Source: Ehretia macrophylla (taxonomy: Eukaryota; Streptophyta; Magnoliopsida; Boraginales; Ehretiaceae). From it: a DNA stretch of 64,000 nucleotides. The stretch covers positions 5,208,881 through 5,272,880 of the forward strand of contig CM075771.1 in the NCBI GenBank assembly GCA_037974665.1, written 5' to 3'. The position numbers and the translations under genes were made by a program. The notes under the pieces were generated by a model, which ran no database searches, had not been told where the DNA came from, and worked only from the letters and a program-made list of their open reading frames with translations. Position 1 is the first letter of the stretch; every line of letters begins with the position of its first letter. This document shows, one piece after another, positions 23,060 to 34,724 of this stretch.

Positions 23060-23957
23060 AACTACCTGTGGATACGCGGGCGGAAGGGGCTGATGGCGCT
23101 TTCGTCAGGCCACGGTTATTCCCTGGTCTGTTCTGGCTCTGGCCCTGATTACGACCCTGACTCTAGAATTTCCTCTGCTGACCTGGAGGCTAGTATGGTT
23201 TCTTGTTTGGCTGATTCGAACCGGCTCCATCTGGTTTCCTCTTCTCCACTCGAGAGGCAGCAGCAAAGAGAGTAGAATAGGTATCAAAGTCATGAGAGGC
23301 CAACTGGTCCTGAATCTCTGGCCTCAATCCAATAGTAAATTTCCACATTCTCGCCTCCGAAGTACAAACCATATATTGAGCATAACGGGATAGTCGATCA
23401 AAACGAGCCTCGTACTGGGCCACCGTCATATTACCCTGGGTCAAGTGCATGAACTCCTCGATCCGCCTCTGCCTGGAAACTGCAGGTACATATTTCTCCT
23501 TAAATGCCTTAACGAAATTACCCCACAAGCGAGGTGTCTGATCAGTCTCCCACAGTGCCTCTACAGTGTGCCACCAATGCTCGGCATCCCCGTGCAACAA
23601 AAATACCGCAAACTCCACTTTCTCTTCATTTGTATAATCAAGTGGCTTGAAAATCTTCTCAATCTCGGACAGCCAAGCCTCTGCTTTCACATCATCAGCT
23701 TCCCTGTAGAATTTAGACGGGTGAAAGTCAAGGAATTCCCTTATTCTGCTATGTCTCCCATGGTTCCCCTCATTCCTGTTGTTGATGTTGTTGTTGTTGG
23801 CTTCACGAGCATCCTGACGCTCCATCACACGTGATACACGATCCATGGCATTTGCCATCATATTAAACATAGCTATACCGGGATTAGTCTGATAGGCATC
23901 CCCGGTCTCTTGAGGGTCACCGGTCCTATTAGTAGTACGGGTAATAGGGCCAACCAT
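23060..23957 (-). pseudogene. gag: gag, 5' part, of retroelement 2
   Basis: An open frame of 255 codons begins at 23957 (MVGPITRTTNRTG) and ends at a TAG at 23190, with the same frame recognisable further left to the break. It carries an Asn-rich stretch (residues 54-62), REFLDFHPSKF (73-83), and a Retrotrans_gag-type domain at about residues 93-190 with AEHWWH at 125-130 and QYEARFDRLSRYAQ at 181-194. Past the stop the frame gives a Gln/Arg/Asn-rich linker, as in element 1, where the zinc knuckle follows. Here the element is cut before the knuckle. No pol is present. The protein would have coated element RNA in virus-like particles; this copy cannot support transposition. Confidence 0.92.
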
Positions 23958-24216
23958 CTATAGGCACAAATTACGATGTACAATTTATTGAAATATGACA
24001 ATTAAGAATCTAAAGCATATGATATGCAACATAATATAGGTACAATTCTAAAAACATTTAAGGCAGGTAAGTCACTTAAGCACATAGAACATAGAAGGCA
24101 CATTTATCACACAATAACACATAAACAAGTCATCCTAATTATCTTAAGGCTCTACCCACGGTCCGAGAGTTAAACCCGGCTTAAGCAATTTTAGCTCTGA
24201 TACCATTCTTCTAAGG
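23958..24216 (-). other. Leader and primer-binding region of element 2
   Basis: An untranslated stretch between the LTR 3' end and the gag start, AT-rich. Its LTR-proximal part resembles the leader of element 3 (AACTCTCGGACC.TGGGTA on the element strand). Confidence 0.85.
24194..24205 (-). promoter_or_regulatory. Primer-binding site for initiator Met tRNA
   Basis: The element strand reads TGGTATCAGAGC, complementary to the 3' end of plant initiator methionine tRNA, 11 nt after the LTR end GGGGCGTGACA. It marks where minus-strand DNA synthesis would begin and fixes the LTR boundary. Confidence 0.93.
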
Positions 24217-27200
24217 TGTCACGCCCCAACCCGGCCTATAAGGTTAGACTAGGGTGTGAACTACCATTCAAGTAATATCACGTACTTAGTTGTTTATGAA
24301 GATTAACACCTAATGATTTAGTCTAAACTCCAAAGTTTTTCCGGAAAACCGGCAGCATAACGGCTGTAATTGGCCCTTTGGTTTAACCTAATTCTTTAAA
24401 CGCCTCAAAATTTACCATCTCAAATTCATTTCCAACTAAGATTACTAATTTACCATCAATTGAATTGCCTATTGGTTATTTCGACGTCCCGTTTGATTTA
24501 TAACCTAGCATGATACTATGTCTCGTTTGTTTATTTATCCTCGTTACAAATATACCTGTTGATCTTAGCTCAATAGCAAGTACCTGTTAAGATTGGATAA
24601 GTTCATTTACTTAGTTCTTAACTAAAGCGTCATAACCTAAGATAGATACTAGCGGTAATAAAAGCAAAACGATCATAGTAGTGTCATGTCTAGCATCAGT
24701 CTACTTAATATAAGTACAAACCAAAATTAGACCCCAAATTACAACGAGGGTCTTTTACATCATGACATCGAGCAACATAAAAGGAAATAGTCTTCAAGTA
24801 ACATAAAGTTCACAAGTAGCCACATTCAAGCAAAACAAACAATGACAGGCAGTCACTCCAGAGGTTCATCATTAGGCACACCGTCCTCGGGTACCTGTTC
24901 TGGGTCTTCTTCACCTGAGATGATAAAAGAGGGTGAGTCCTTATGAACTCAGCGAGGGAGAACGAGAAATAAGTTTTGAAACTCATTTTCCAGCTCAACT
25001 TATGAAAATCCCTTTTGCAAGCATGAACACAACAGAAATATAAGTACAGAAAAAGGAATACCGGTCTTTCCTCCCCGAGGTTCTCTAGGAACCAAGCGAG
25101 AGTACTTATACACATAGTAAAAAGGATACAGTGAGCTTTTGCTCTCAGATCAGTTCCAGGATCAGTTGTTGCGGCCGACTTCAAATCATCCCCTAAACAC
25201 GCCGAGTGGGTGTACTCCGGATGTACCCTAATATCCTACGACCCAACTGTCCGAGGAAGTCTAGCCCCCAAGAGAGAGAGGGAATAGGACCATGGTAGTC
25301 ACGGGTGCACCAGCAAGCCCGATGCCGCCCGGTGTGCGTGATCGCTACCATGCCGACAGGAAATGTTGCAACCTTGTATGCAAATGCACATTCATGATAG
25401 GTAATATATCACAGTAGGAGGACAACAAAGTAGGTTACCTCCGGACAGTCATAAGATTGCACATTGACAAGTAAACAAGCAGGGCACGATAAGACAGGAA
25501 ATTTCACTTGAAAGGCATATAGAGTTATATGAAAATTAAATGGGCAGCCATGTAACACATGTAAAACAGGCCATATAACTCATTAAGAAGCCCACGTGAT
25601 CAAGTGATAAGATTATTCAACATGCAATGATATCAACATGGGTTCGGATGCAAGGAAAGCTTATTTGTCAACATGCAATGGTCAAAATCTCATTTAAAGT
25701 TATAAGACAATTACGGGCAGCCCACTAAGCATATAATTTCCACACAATATCCAAATGATCAACACTTAGCAAGACTACCTAGTCATTAGGGTTTCCGTTT
25801 CATGCTTAATCGTGTGATTAAAACCCTAAGTCAACTCAAAATCATTCTCAAGTCATGCATCATTCAATTCAAGCATCCTCAAGTACTCAAAACAGTCCAC
25901 ATAACATCCCAACACCACATTTCTACACAATTAGTACCACAAGAGAGGTTACAACAATTTTCCAAGCATGTAGTTAAGTGAAACCTTTACTGCAATAGGC
26001 TGTTTTCTCACAATCAATAGGATAATCAAACAATCTCCAAATTCAGTGAATAAGATGTCAAATTAAATCTTAAGAAATTAAATAAAATCAGAAACAAACC
26101 TTGCATCAATTGGAGTTCGGAATCATTAGTTATAGCCGAAACAGTGAGGTAGCACAAAGCTGTCCAGATTTGCACACTTTTCAGAAATTGACGTTTTAGA
26201 GGTCCTTAGGGTCAGTTTTAGCCTTAGTCCATTTCTGACAAAATTGTCCATAACTGAAAAATCTAGTAGCACACCAAATTTCATGCATTTTGGGCATCAT
26301 TTACTAAGTCAAATATGGTTCGTTCCACAAGGTCAGTGCATCTGCCAAAACCTGCTTCATTTTTCCAGATTTCCAGATTTGGTCACATTTTAAAGATTTT
26401 CCATTTTGAGGACCTTAGAGTCAAAATTTGCTTCGGCATATTTCTGGGAAAAATGTTCAAAACTGTCCAAACTATTCACCTACCAATTTTCATTCATTTT
26501 CAACGTCATTTTCCTAGCTAAACTTACATCGCACAGACTGGTCAGAGAGCTGTCGACAATTTCGACTTCTCCTAGCATCATTTTCAAGCCAAGATCTTGC
26601 CATGCATGGTTGTTTAAGCTTATGAACGACCATATAGCTCAAGTACAGAAGCAAATACACACATTTATGAGCATGCATGTGAATTTTTGAAGAGTTTTCA
26701 AAAGGTTTTAACCCTCACCTTAGCAATCAACCACAAAGATGCTCAAAAACCTTGTTGAAGCACAACCTTCTTCCTCTCCTTGCTTAGCCGAAAACCCAAC
26801 TAGCTTTTCTCTATTTTTCCTAGCTTAGTGATCAATCTCTTAGCACATGCATGAAGTTAGAACATGAAGAAAAGAAATGGATGCCAAGAAGCTTACCTAG
26901 GCCGAATAGAGTCTTCAATGCACATGCATGTGTAATTTTCACCTCCTAGCTAGCTCGGTTGAGGTTCTTTGCTTGTAGCTTGCTTTGCTTAGCTATGGTG
27001 TGAAGAAGAGAAGCTAAGAAGATGAAGAACTCAGCCAAGGCCGAAAATGAGAGAGGAAAATGAGAGGGGAGAGAGAAAGATTGAAAAGGAAATGAAGAAA
27101 TGACAAGAATAAAACTCTTTTGCATTCACCCAAGCATTGGTCGGCCTTGGGCTTCCAAATCTGATTTTTTTTTGTCTTCAAGGTGGAATTTTGAAATGTT

Positions 27201-27790
27201 AGCATGGGCTATGAGTTTTTGGTCGAGCAAGAGAGAGATTTGAGGTGGTTTTGATCATATTTTTATGCATTTTGTGTCATAGTTTGTCTAAGCATGCATA
27301 GTTGATTATAAAATTGTTCAAACCTTGTGCAAAACCATGGTATGGTCGGCCAAGCATGTGGGAAAATTCTGAATTTTGTCTTGGTTAAGCTTATTTTATT
27401 GCTTGTGTTTGGAAGTGCAAAAAGAAAAGGAATAAAGAATGAAGAGTGTTTGGTGCATTTTTTGTCTTCTAGTGAGTTGAATTAAGATTATTATATTGAT
27501 AGTGGATTTTGTAGGATTGTTTAATAGTCTAGTACTCCGTGAAAGATGCTTTCTTGATTAGCGTGAAGGCACGCTTTCCTAGGTCTAGGGCACGCACTAC
27601 GAGGTAGGACACGAACTACGAGACAAACGCACGTTTTTCAAGTAAGTGCACGCAACCCTAAATGAATGCACATAATTCAATGCATGGCACAAAAAATGAA
27701 CACAATTCTTAAACCTAGGTCATGGCACACAAATCTAGGTTAGGGCAAACGAAGCTAGGTTTCGCACGCAAATCGGGGTCGGGCCTCACA
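24217..27790 (-). repeat. Complete 5' LTR of element 2 (3574 bp)
   Basis: Bounded by TGTGAGGCCC (27790) and GGGGCGTGACA (24217) on the minus strand, with standard TG...CA ends. It is AT-rich and holds no recognisable protein. Four LTR copies occur in the window (elements 1, 2, outer 3 and the solo LTR), each with the conserved segment whose plus-strand reading here is GGTTCGTTCCACAAGGTCAG. Confidence 0.93.
27575..27790 (-). repeat. Degenerate CGTGCC-type minisatellite at LTR start (element 2)
   Basis: Same loose 18-22-bp repeat zone as in element 1: GGCACGC, CGCACTACGAGG, GCACACAAATCTAGG and relatives. Confidence 0.7.
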
Positions 27791-27893
27791 ACTTCCCAAG
27801 GGGTCACCCATCCTAGTACTACTCTCGCCCAATCATGCTTAACTTCGGAGTTCTGATGGGATTCGGTGCATTAGTGCTAGTATGATTGCAACC
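27791..27893 (-). pseudogene. 5S rRNA: 5S rRNA gene, 5' part, cut by element 2
   Basis: RNA positions 1-103 only. The break point is identical to 13749, and the marker variants CAATCATGC, GGGATTCG and GATTGCAACC are shared. Confidence 0.95.
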
Positions 27894-28450
27894 GTCATGT
27901 TGAGGGCACAATTCCTATATGTGTTAACGGTTCACAGTCCCAGCCTAGAGAGATGGCCCATTCAAAAGGCCCAATGGGCTTAACGACAACCCATCCGCTT
28001 CAACAACGCAGCATCCTCGTAAGATGTGATATCGACACGTTGTAGGGCCCTCTGATGTTCCGCGAGTCCGGTTGTCGTCCTCTTAACAGCTCACGACGTA
28101 CGATCCAGGACGGAAAAACAGAGCAAAAGAAGAAAAGTGGCCTGAAACTGATGAAAACGTTCGATTTTGTGCTCCAAAAATGGGCACAACGAGCAAGCTG
28201 GCTGCCCTATCTTAGAGCTCTCAGAGAGATTTGCAACGGTATGCTGTGCGCTGCGTAACTCCTTACGGATCAAAAGTTATGAGCACCGGAGCGACGGAGA
28301 CCTGGTCACAAACCCTACGCCCTCGGTTTTCGGGCTCGGCCTCCACGTGAAGCGAAGTTTTCTTGCCCAATGTTCCGTGGGATTCGGTAATAGAGATTTG
28401 GTGGATAAAGTATCTTGGCAACCCTAACCAGGGCAAAAAAAAATTGAAAA

Positions 28451-28569
28451 GGGGTGCAACACGAGGACTTCCCAGGGGGTCACCCATCCTAGTACTACTC
28501 TTGCCCAATCACTCTTAACTTCGGAGTTCTGATGGGATCCGGTACATTAGTGCTGGTATGATCGCACCC
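28451..28569 (-). rRNA. 5S rRNA: 5S rRNA gene, copy 31
   Basis: Full length, about 4 substitutions. Carries the same CAATCACTC and GGTACATT markers as the gene at 14411. Confidence 0.95.
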
Positions 28570-28867
28570 GTCATGTTGAGGGCAAAATTCCTATATGTGT
28601 TAGCGGTTCACTGTCCCAGCCTAGAGATATGGACCATTCACAAGGCGAATGGGCTTAAAGACAACCCATCGACTTCAACAACGCAGCATCCTCGCAAGAC
28701 GTGATATCGACACGTTGTAGGGCCCTCTGATGTCCCGCGAGTTAGGTTGTCGTCCTTTTAATAGCTCACGACGTACGATCTGGGACAGAAAAACAGAGCA
28801 AAAGAAGAAAAGTGGACTGAAACTGATGAAAACGTTCGATTTTGGGCTCCAAAAATAGGCACAACGT

Positions 28868-28998
28868 GCAAGCTTGTTGCCCCCGCCGTAGAGCTCTCAG
28901 AGAGCTTTGCAACGGTATGCTGGGTGCTGCGAGCAAGCTAGCTACCCCTGTCGTAGAGCTCTTAGAGAGCTTTGCAACGGTATGTTGTGCGCTGTGTA
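28868..28998. repeat. Out-of-register spacer junction with 65-bp repeat
   Basis: The spacer stretch GCAAGCT...GAGCTCTCAGAGAGC...GGTATG...CTG occurs twice in succession (from 28868 and from 28933), making this unit 741 bp. The first copy carries the CTGGGTGCTGC variant like the duplicate unit at 14877. The second belongs to another unit type. It marks the end of the segmental duplication. Confidence 0.88.
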
Positions 28999-29191
28999 AC
29001 TCCTTACGGATCAAAAGTTATGGGCACCGGAGCGACGGAGACCTGGTCACAAACCCTACGCCCTCGGTTTGCAGGCCCGGCCTCTACGTGAAGCGAAGTT
29101 GTCTTGCCCAATGTTCCGTGGGATTCGGTAATAGAGATTTGGTGGATAAAGTATCTTGGCAACCTTAACCAGGGCAAAAAAAATTGAAAAG

Positions 29192-29310
29192 GGGGTTCAA
29201 CACGAGGACTTCCCAGGGGGTCACCTATCCTAGTACTACTCTCGCCTAAGCACGCTTAACTTCAGAGTTCTGAAGGGATCCGGTGAATTAGTGCTGGTAT
29301 GATTGCACCC
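29192..29310 (-). rRNA. 5S rRNA: 5S rRNA gene, copy 32
   Basis: Full length, about 7 substitutions, with CpG transitions at RNA positions 7 and 47-48. Does not match the gene at 15088, so the duplication has ended before this gene. Confidence 0.92.
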
Positions 29311-29868
29311 GTCATGTTGAGGGCACAATTCCTATATGTGTTAACGGTTCACAGTCCTAGCCTAGAGAGATGGCCCATTCAAAAGGCCCAATGGGATTAA
29401 CGACAACCCATCCGCTTCAACAACGAAGCATCCTTGCAAGACGTGATATCGACACGTTGTAGGGCCCTCTGATGTACCGCGAGTAAGGTTTTCTTCCTTT
29501 TAACAGCTCACGACGTACGATCCGGGACGAAAAAATAGAGCAAAAGAAGAAAAGTGGCCTGAAACTGATGAAAACGTTCGATTTTGGCCTCCAAAAAAGG
29601 CCACAGTGAGCAAGCATGCTACCCCTGTCGTAGAGCTCTTAAAGTGCTTTGCAACGGTATGTTGTGCGCTACGTAACTCCTTACAGATCAAAAGTTATGG
29701 GCACCGGAGCGACGGAGACCTGGTCACGAACCCTACGCCCTCGGTTTCGGGCCCAACCTCTACGTGAAGCGAAACTGTCTTGCCCAATGTTCAGTGGGAT
29801 TTGGTAATAGAGATTCGGTGCTTAAAGTATCTTAGCAACCCAAACCAGGGAAAAAAAAATTTGAAAAG

Positions 29869-29987
29869 GGGGTGCAATACGAGGACTTCCCAGGGGGTCA
29901 CCCATCCTAGTACTACTCTCGCCCAAGCATGCTTGGCTTCAGAGTTCTGATGGGATTCGGTGCATTAGTGCTGGTATGATCGCACCC
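29869..29987 (-). rRNA. 5S rRNA: 5S rRNA gene, copy 33
   Basis: Full length, about 6 substitutions. A double change makes the A box read AGCCAAGC instead of AGTTAAGC, which probably weakens TFIIIA/TFIIIC binding. Confidence 0.91.
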
Positions 29988-30544
29988 GTCATGTTGAGGG
30001 CACAATTCCTATATGTGTTAATGGTTCACAGTGCCAGCCTAGAGAGATGGCCCATTCAAAAGGCCCAATGGGCTTAACGACAACCCATCCGCTTCAACAA
30101 CGCAGCATCCTCGCAAGACGTGATGTCGACACGTTGTAGGGCCATCTGATACCCCGCGAGTCAGGTTGTCATCCTTTTAACAGCTCACGACGTACGATCT
30201 GGGACGGAAAAATAGAGCAAAAGAAGAAAAGTGGCCTGAAACTGATGAAAATGTTCGATTTTGGGCTCCAAAAAGGGCACAGCGAGCAAGCTGGCTACCC
30301 TTGTCGTAGAGCTCTAAGAGAGCTTTGCAACGGTATGCTGTGAGCCGCGTAACTCCTTACGGATCAAAAGTTATGGGCACCGGAGCGAAAGAGACCTGGT
30401 CACAAACCCTACGCCCTCAGTTTGCGGGCCCGATCTATACGTGAAGCGAAGTTGTCTTGCCCAATGTTCTGTGGGATTCGGTAATAGAGATTTGGTGGAT
30501 ACAGTATCTTGGCAACCCTAACCGGGGCAAAAAAAATTGAAAAG

Positions 30545-30663
30545 GGGGTGCAACCCAAGGACTTCCCAAGGGGTCACCCATCTTAGTACTACTCTCGCCC
30601 AAGCACGTTTAACTTCGGAGTTCGGATGGGATCCTATGCATTAGTGCTGGTATGATCGCACCC
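30545..30663 (-). rRNA. 5S rRNA: 5S rRNA gene, copy 34
   Basis: Full length, about 8 substitutions. First member of the dimer; partner gene at 31899. Confidence 0.91.
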
Positions 30664-31221
30664 GTCATGTTGAGGGCACAATTCCTATATGTGTTAACGG
30701 TTCACATTGCCAGCCTAGAGAGATAGCCCATTCAAAAGGCCCAATGGGCTTAACGAAAGCCCATCCACTTCAACAACGCAGCATCCTCGCAAGATGTGAT
30801 ATCAACATGTTGAAGGGCCCTCTGATGTCCTGCGAGTCAAGTTGTCATCCTTTTAACAGCTCATGACGTACGATACGGGACGAAAAAGTTGAGCAAAAGA
30901 AGAAAAGTGGCTTGAAACTGATGAAAACCTTCGATTTTGGGCTCCAAAAACGGGCAAAGCGAGCAAGCTAGCTGCCCCCATGGTAGAGCTCTCAAAGAGC
31001 TTTGTAACGGTATGCTATGCGCCGCGTAACTCCTTAAGGATCAAAAGTTATGGGCATCGAAGCGACGGAGACCTGGTCAAAAACCCTACGCCCTCGATTT
31101 GTGGGCCCGACCTCTACGTGAAACGAAGTTGTCTTGCCCAATGTTCCGTGGGATTCGGTAATAGAGATTTGGTGGATAAAGTATCTTGGCAACCCTAACC
31201 AAGGCAAAAAAAATTGAAAAG

Positions 31222-31340
31222 CCGGTGCAACACGAGGACTTCTCAGGGGCTCACCCATCCTAGTACTACCCTCGCCCAAGCACGCTTAACTTCAGAGTTC
31301 TGATGGGATCCTGTGCATTAGTGCTGGTATGATCGTACCC
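31222..31340 (-). rRNA. 5S rRNA: 5S rRNA gene, copy 35
   Basis: Full length, about 8 substitutions. Second member of the dimer; its 3' end reads GCACCGG, which breaks pairing in the terminal stem with the 5' GGGT. Partner gene at 32575. Confidence 0.91.
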
Positions 31341-31898
31341 GTCATGTTGAGGGCACAATTCCTATATGTGTTAACGGTTCACAGTGCCAGCCTAGAGAGA
31401 TGGCCAATTCAAAAGGCCCAATGGGCTTAACGACAACCCATCCGATTCAACAACGCAGCATCCTTACAAGACGTGATATCGACACGTTGTAGGGCCATCT
31501 GTTATCCCGCGAGTCAGGTTGTCATCCTTTTAACAACTCACGACATACGATCCGGGACGGAAAAACAGGGCAAAAGAAGAAAAATGGCCTGAAACAGATG
31601 AAAACGTTCCATTTTGGGATCCCAAAATGGGCTCAGCGAGCAAACTCGCTGCCCCCGTTGTAGAGCTCTCAAAGAGCTTTACAACGGTATGATGTGCGCC
31701 GCGTAACTCCTTACGGATCAAAAGTTATGGGCACCGGAGCAACGGAGAGCTGGTCACAAACCCTACGCCCTCGGTTTGTGGGCCCGGCCTCTACGTGAAG
31801 CGAAGTTGTCTTGCCCAATGTTCCGTGGGATTCGGTAATAGAGATTTGGTGGATACAGTATCTTGGCAACCGTAACCGGGGCAAAAAAAATTGAAAAG

Positions 31899-32017
31899 GG
31901 GGTGCAACCCAAGGACTTTCCAAGGGGTCACCCATGTTAGTACTACTCTCGCCCAAGCACGTTTAACTTCGGAGTTCGGATGGGATCCTGTGCATTAGTG
32001 CTGGTATGATCGCACCC
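31899..32017 (-). rRNA. 5S rRNA: 5S rRNA gene, copy 36
   Basis: Full length, about 9 substitutions, most of them shared with the gene at 30545. Confidence 0.9.
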
Positions 32018-32574
32018 ATCATGTTGAGGGCACAATTCCTATATGTGTTAACGGTTCACAATGCCAGCCTAGAGAGTTGGCCCATTCAAAAGGCCCAATG
32101 GGCTTAACGAAAGCCCATTCACTTCAACAACGCAGCATCCTCGCAAGACATGATATCGACAAGTTGAAGGGCCATCTGATGTCCTGCGAGTCAGGTTGTC
32201 ATCCTTTTAACAGCTCATGACGTATGATACGGGACGAAAAAACTGAGCAAAAGAAGAAAAGTGGCTTGAAACTCATGAAAACCTTCGATTTTGGGATCCA
32301 AAAAGGGCACAGCGAGCAAGCTGGCTGCCCCAATGGTAGAGCTCTCAAACAGCTTTGCAACGGTATGCTATGCGCCGCGTAACTGCTTACGGATCAAAAG
32401 TTATGGGCACCGGAGCGACGGAGACCTGGTCAAAAACCCTACGCCCTCGGTTTGCGGGCCCGACCTCTACGTGAAACAAAGTTGTCTTGCCCATTGTTCC
32501 GTGGGATTCGGTAATAGAGATTTGGTGGATAAAGTATCTTGGCAACCCTAACCAGGGCAAAAAAAATTGAAAAG

Positions 32575-32693
32575 CCGGTGCAACACGAGGACTTCTCAGG
32601 GGCTCACCCATCCTAGTACTACCCTCGCCCAAGCACGCTTAACTTCAGAGTTCTGATGGGATCCAGTGCATTAGTGCTGGTATGATCGTACCT
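32575..32693 (-). rRNA. 5S rRNA: 5S rRNA gene, copy 37
   Basis: Full length, about 9 substitutions, sharing the CCGG 3' end and CTACCC with the gene at 31222. The RNA would begin AGGTACGATC. Confidence 0.9.
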
Positions 32694-33251
32694 GTCATGT
32701 TGAGGGCACAATTCCTATATGTGTTAACGGTTCACAGTGCCAGCCTAGAGAGATGGCCCATTCAAAAGGCCCAACGGGCTTAACGACAACACATCCGATT
32801 CAACAACGCAGCATCCTCGCAAGACGTAATATCGACACATTGTAGGGCCATCTAATATCCCGCGAGTCAGGTTGTCATCCTTTTAACAGCTCACGACATA
32901 CGATCCGGGACGAAAAAATAGGGCAAAAGAAGAAAAGTGGCCTGAAACAGATGAAAACGTTCCATTTTGGGATCCCAAAATGGGCTCAGCGAGCAAGCTC
33001 GATGCCCCAGTCGTAGAGCTCTCAGAGAGCTTTGCAACGGTATGCTGTGCGCCACGTAACTCCTTACGGATCAAAAGTTATGGTCACCGAAGCGACGGAG
33101 ACCTGGTCACGAACCCTACGCCCTCGGTTTGCAGGCCCGGCCTCTACGTGAAGCGAAGTTGTCTTGCCCAATGTTCCATGGGATTCGGTAATAGAGATTT
33201 GGTGGATAAAGTATCTTGGCAACCCTAACCAGGGCAAAAAAAATTGAAAAG

Positions 33252-33370
33252 CCGGTGCAACACGAGGACTTCTCAGGGGCTCACCCATCTTAGTACTACT
33301 CTCGCCCAAGCACACTTAACTTCGGAGTTCTGATGGGATCCGGTGCATTAGTGCTGGTATGATCGTACCC
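33252..33370 (-). rRNA. 5S rRNA: 5S rRNA gene, copy 38
   Basis: Full length, about 7 substitutions. Belongs to the CCGG 3'-end subfamily but keeps CTACTC, so it is an intermediate type. Confidence 0.92.
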
Positions 33371-33928
33371 ATCATGTTGACAGCACAATTTCTATATGTG
33401 TTAACGGTTCACAGTGCCAGCCTAGAGAGATGGCCCATTCAAAAGGCCCAATGGGCTTAACGACAACCCATCTACTTCAACAACGCAGCATCCTCGCAAG
33501 ACGTGATACCGACACGTTGTAGGGCCCTATGATGTACTGCGAGTCAAGTTGTCATCCTTTTAACAACTCACGACGTACGATCCAGGACGAAAAAACAGGG
33601 CAAAAGAAGAAAAGTGTCCTGAAACTGATGAAAACGTTTGATTTTGGGCTCCAAAAAGGGGCAAAGCGAGCAAGCTAGCTGCCCCCGTAGTAGAGCTCTC
33701 AGAGAGCTTTGCAACGGTATGCTGTGAGCCGCGTAACTCCTTACGGATCAAAAGTTATGGGCACCGGAGCGACGGAGACCTGGTCACAAACCCTACGCCC
33801 TCGGTTTACGGGCCCGGCCTCTACGTGAAGCGAAGTTGTCTTGCCCAATGTTCCGTGGGATTCGGTAATAGAGATTTGGTGGATAAAGTATCTTGGCAAC
33901 CCTAACCAGGGCAAAAAAAATTGAAAAG

Positions 33929-34047
33929 CCGGTGTAACACGAGGACTTCTCAGGGGCTCACCCATCCTAGTACTACCCTCGCCCAAGCACGCTTAACTTC
34001 GGAGTTCTGATGGGATTCGGTGCATTAGTGCTGGTATGATCATACCC
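33929..34047 (-). rRNA. 5S rRNA: 5S rRNA gene, copy 39
   Basis: Full length, about 9 substitutions. Last member of the CCGG subfamily. Its upstream flank has GACAGCACA in place of GAGGGCACA, shared with the previous unit. Confidence 0.9.
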
Positions 34048-34605
34048 GTCAAGTTGACAGCACAATTCCTATATGTGTTAACGGTTCACAGTGCCAGCCT
34101 AGAGAGATGGCCCATTCAAAACGCCCAATGGTCTTAACGACAACCCATCCACTTCAACAACGCAGAATCCTCGCAAGACGTGATACCGACACATTGTAGG
34201 GCCCTCTGATGTACCGCAAGTCAAGTTTTCGTCCTTTTAACAGCTCACGCCGTACGATCCGGGATGGAAAAACAGAGCAAAAGAAGAAAAGTGGCCTGAA
34301 ACTGATGAAAACGTTTTATTTTGGGCTCCAAAAAGGGGTATAGCGAGCAAGTTGGATGCCCCCGTCGTAGAGCTCTCAGAGAGCTTTGCAACAGTATGTT
34401 GTGCGCCGTGTAACTCCTTACGGATCAAAAGTTATGGGCACCGGAGCGACGGAGACCTGGTCAAAAACCCTACGCCCTCAGTTTGCGAGCCCGACCTCTA
34501 CGTGAAACGAAGTTGTCTTGCCCAATGTTCCGTGGTATTCGGTAATAGAGATTTGGTGGATAAAGTATCTTGGCAACCCTAACCAAGGCAAAAAAGATTG
34601 AAAAG

Positions 34606-34724
34606 GGGGTGCAACACGAGGACTTCCCAGGGGGTCACCCATCCTAGTTCAACTCTCGCCCAAGCACGCTTAACTTCGGAGTTCTGATGGGATTCGGTGC
34701 TTTAGTGCTGGTATGATCGCACCC
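34606..34724 (-). rRNA. 5S rRNA: 5S rRNA gene, copy 40
   Basis: Full length, about 4 substitutions. The terminator A-run is shortened by an interrupting G (CAAAAAAGATTG). Confidence 0.94.

Larger units (their letters stand above)
23060..27790 (-). mobile_element. Truncated Ty3/gypsy-type LTR retroelement 2 inside the 5S array
   Basis: Reads right to left: complete 5' LTR (27790-24217), primer-binding site (24205-24194), a leader of about 240 bp, then gag (23957 leftward) until it breaks off at 23060. Everything downstream of gag is absent. The right end lies at the same 5S nucleotide as element 1 and is flanked by the same variant 5S stub. The left end joins mid-spacer with a 2-bp overlap (GA) shared by spacer and gag, typical of end joining. 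It therefore derives from the same insertion as element 1 through duplication, with a different left breakpoint. Confidence 0.92.
29988..31340 (-). repeat. Two-unit higher-order repeat, first copy
   Basis: This 1353-bp dimer (genes 30545 and 31222) is repeated immediately at 31341-32693. Shared private marks are CAACCCAAGGACT, CACGTTTAACTT, GTTCGGATGGGATCCT and CGAAAGCCCA with the first gene type, and GCCGGTGCAAC, TCAGGGGCTCACC and CTACCCTCGCCC with the second. Confidence 0.88.
31341..32693 (-). repeat. Two-unit higher-order repeat, second copy
   Basis: Same length (1353 bp) and same alternating gene types as the block to its left, with only scattered differences. Confidence 0.88.
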
